From CAWIVJ01 sp963839525 (GTDB lineage: Bacteria > Cyanobacteriota > Vampirovibrionia > Gastranaerophilales > Gastranaerophilaceae), in the NCBI GenBank assembly GCA_963839525.1, contig CAWIVJ010000026.1:1-5980 (forward strand): a stretch of 5,980 nucleotides of DNA, read 5' to 3'. The translations under genes and the position numbers were made by a program. Below the pieces are notes generated by a model that saw only the letters and a list, made by a program, of their open reading frames with translations, was not told the origin of the DNA and made no database searches. Each line of letters begins with the position of its first letter. The first letter of the stretch is position 1. This document shows, piece after piece, positions 5,950 to 5,980 of the stretch.

Positions 5950-5951
5950 CA
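5943..5951 (-). promoter_or_regulatory. Predicted extended -10 promoter element for ugd and the GT9 gene
   Basis: The minus strand reads TGTTAAAAT, an extended -10, about 35 bases upstream of the ugd ATG, implying a leader of roughly 30 bases containing the AAAGGG ribosome binding site. No clear -35 box is seen. The same 11-mer TGTTAAAATAA stands upstream of the GT2 gene at 149-159. Confidence 0.45.
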
Positions 5952-5980
5952 AAAATGTGTTTATAAACTCCCTAGTTTAG

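Overview
The window is a cell-envelope polysaccharide/lipopolysaccharide (LPS) biosynthesis locus from a Gram-negative bacterium. LPS-core-type enzymes (a WaaP-like kinase, a GT9 heptosyltransferase-like protein and a GT2 glycosyltransferase) support the Gram-negative call. The mix of gene types, the TGTTAAAAT-type -10 elements and the homopolymer tracts would fit a Campylobacterota member such as the Sulfurimonas/Sulfurovum group, but this taxonomic guess is only an inference.

Layout. (1) Positions 1-129, minus strand: the first 43 codons of a family 2 glycosyltransferase that runs off the left edge. (2) Positions 130-192: a short divergent intergenic region with a probable minus-strand promoter and homopolymer tracts. 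(3) Positions 193-3412, plus strand: a tight three-gene cluster of Kdo/WaaP-type sugar kinase, MBOAT O-acyltransferase (TTG start abutting the kinase stop codon) and an AlgJ/AlgX-like SGNH protein. The reading frame of the SGNH gene is broken near 3250; its missing C-terminus, including the DxxH motif, lies in the -1 frame up to 3412. (4) Positions 3414-5907, minus strand: UDP-glucose 6-dehydrogenase followed by a GT9 heptosyltransferase-like gene, converging on the plus-strand cluster with one base between the stop codons. (5) Positions 5908-5980: the ugd leader, with a probable promoter and a perfect 8-bp inverted repeat. No stretch over 300 bases lacks a gene.

How the genes fit together (inference). 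Ugd makes UDP-glucuronate, a precursor of acidic surface sugars. The GT2 and GT9 enzymes build the oligosaccharide, the kinase phosphorylates a core sugar, and the MBOAT/SGNH pair would O-acylate the glycan at the membrane and in the periplasm.

Most unusual feature. The ugd coding sequence is interrupted in frame at three places by short tandem DNA repeats with 7- or 14-bp units. They fall in predicted loops or linkers and leave the catalytic motifs intact. One is a 4.7-copy TTCGTGA array in which gain or loss of one unit would shift the frame. A second point is the sharp drop in GC from about 2220 to 3412, covering the end of the MBOAT gene and the frameshifted SGNH gene.
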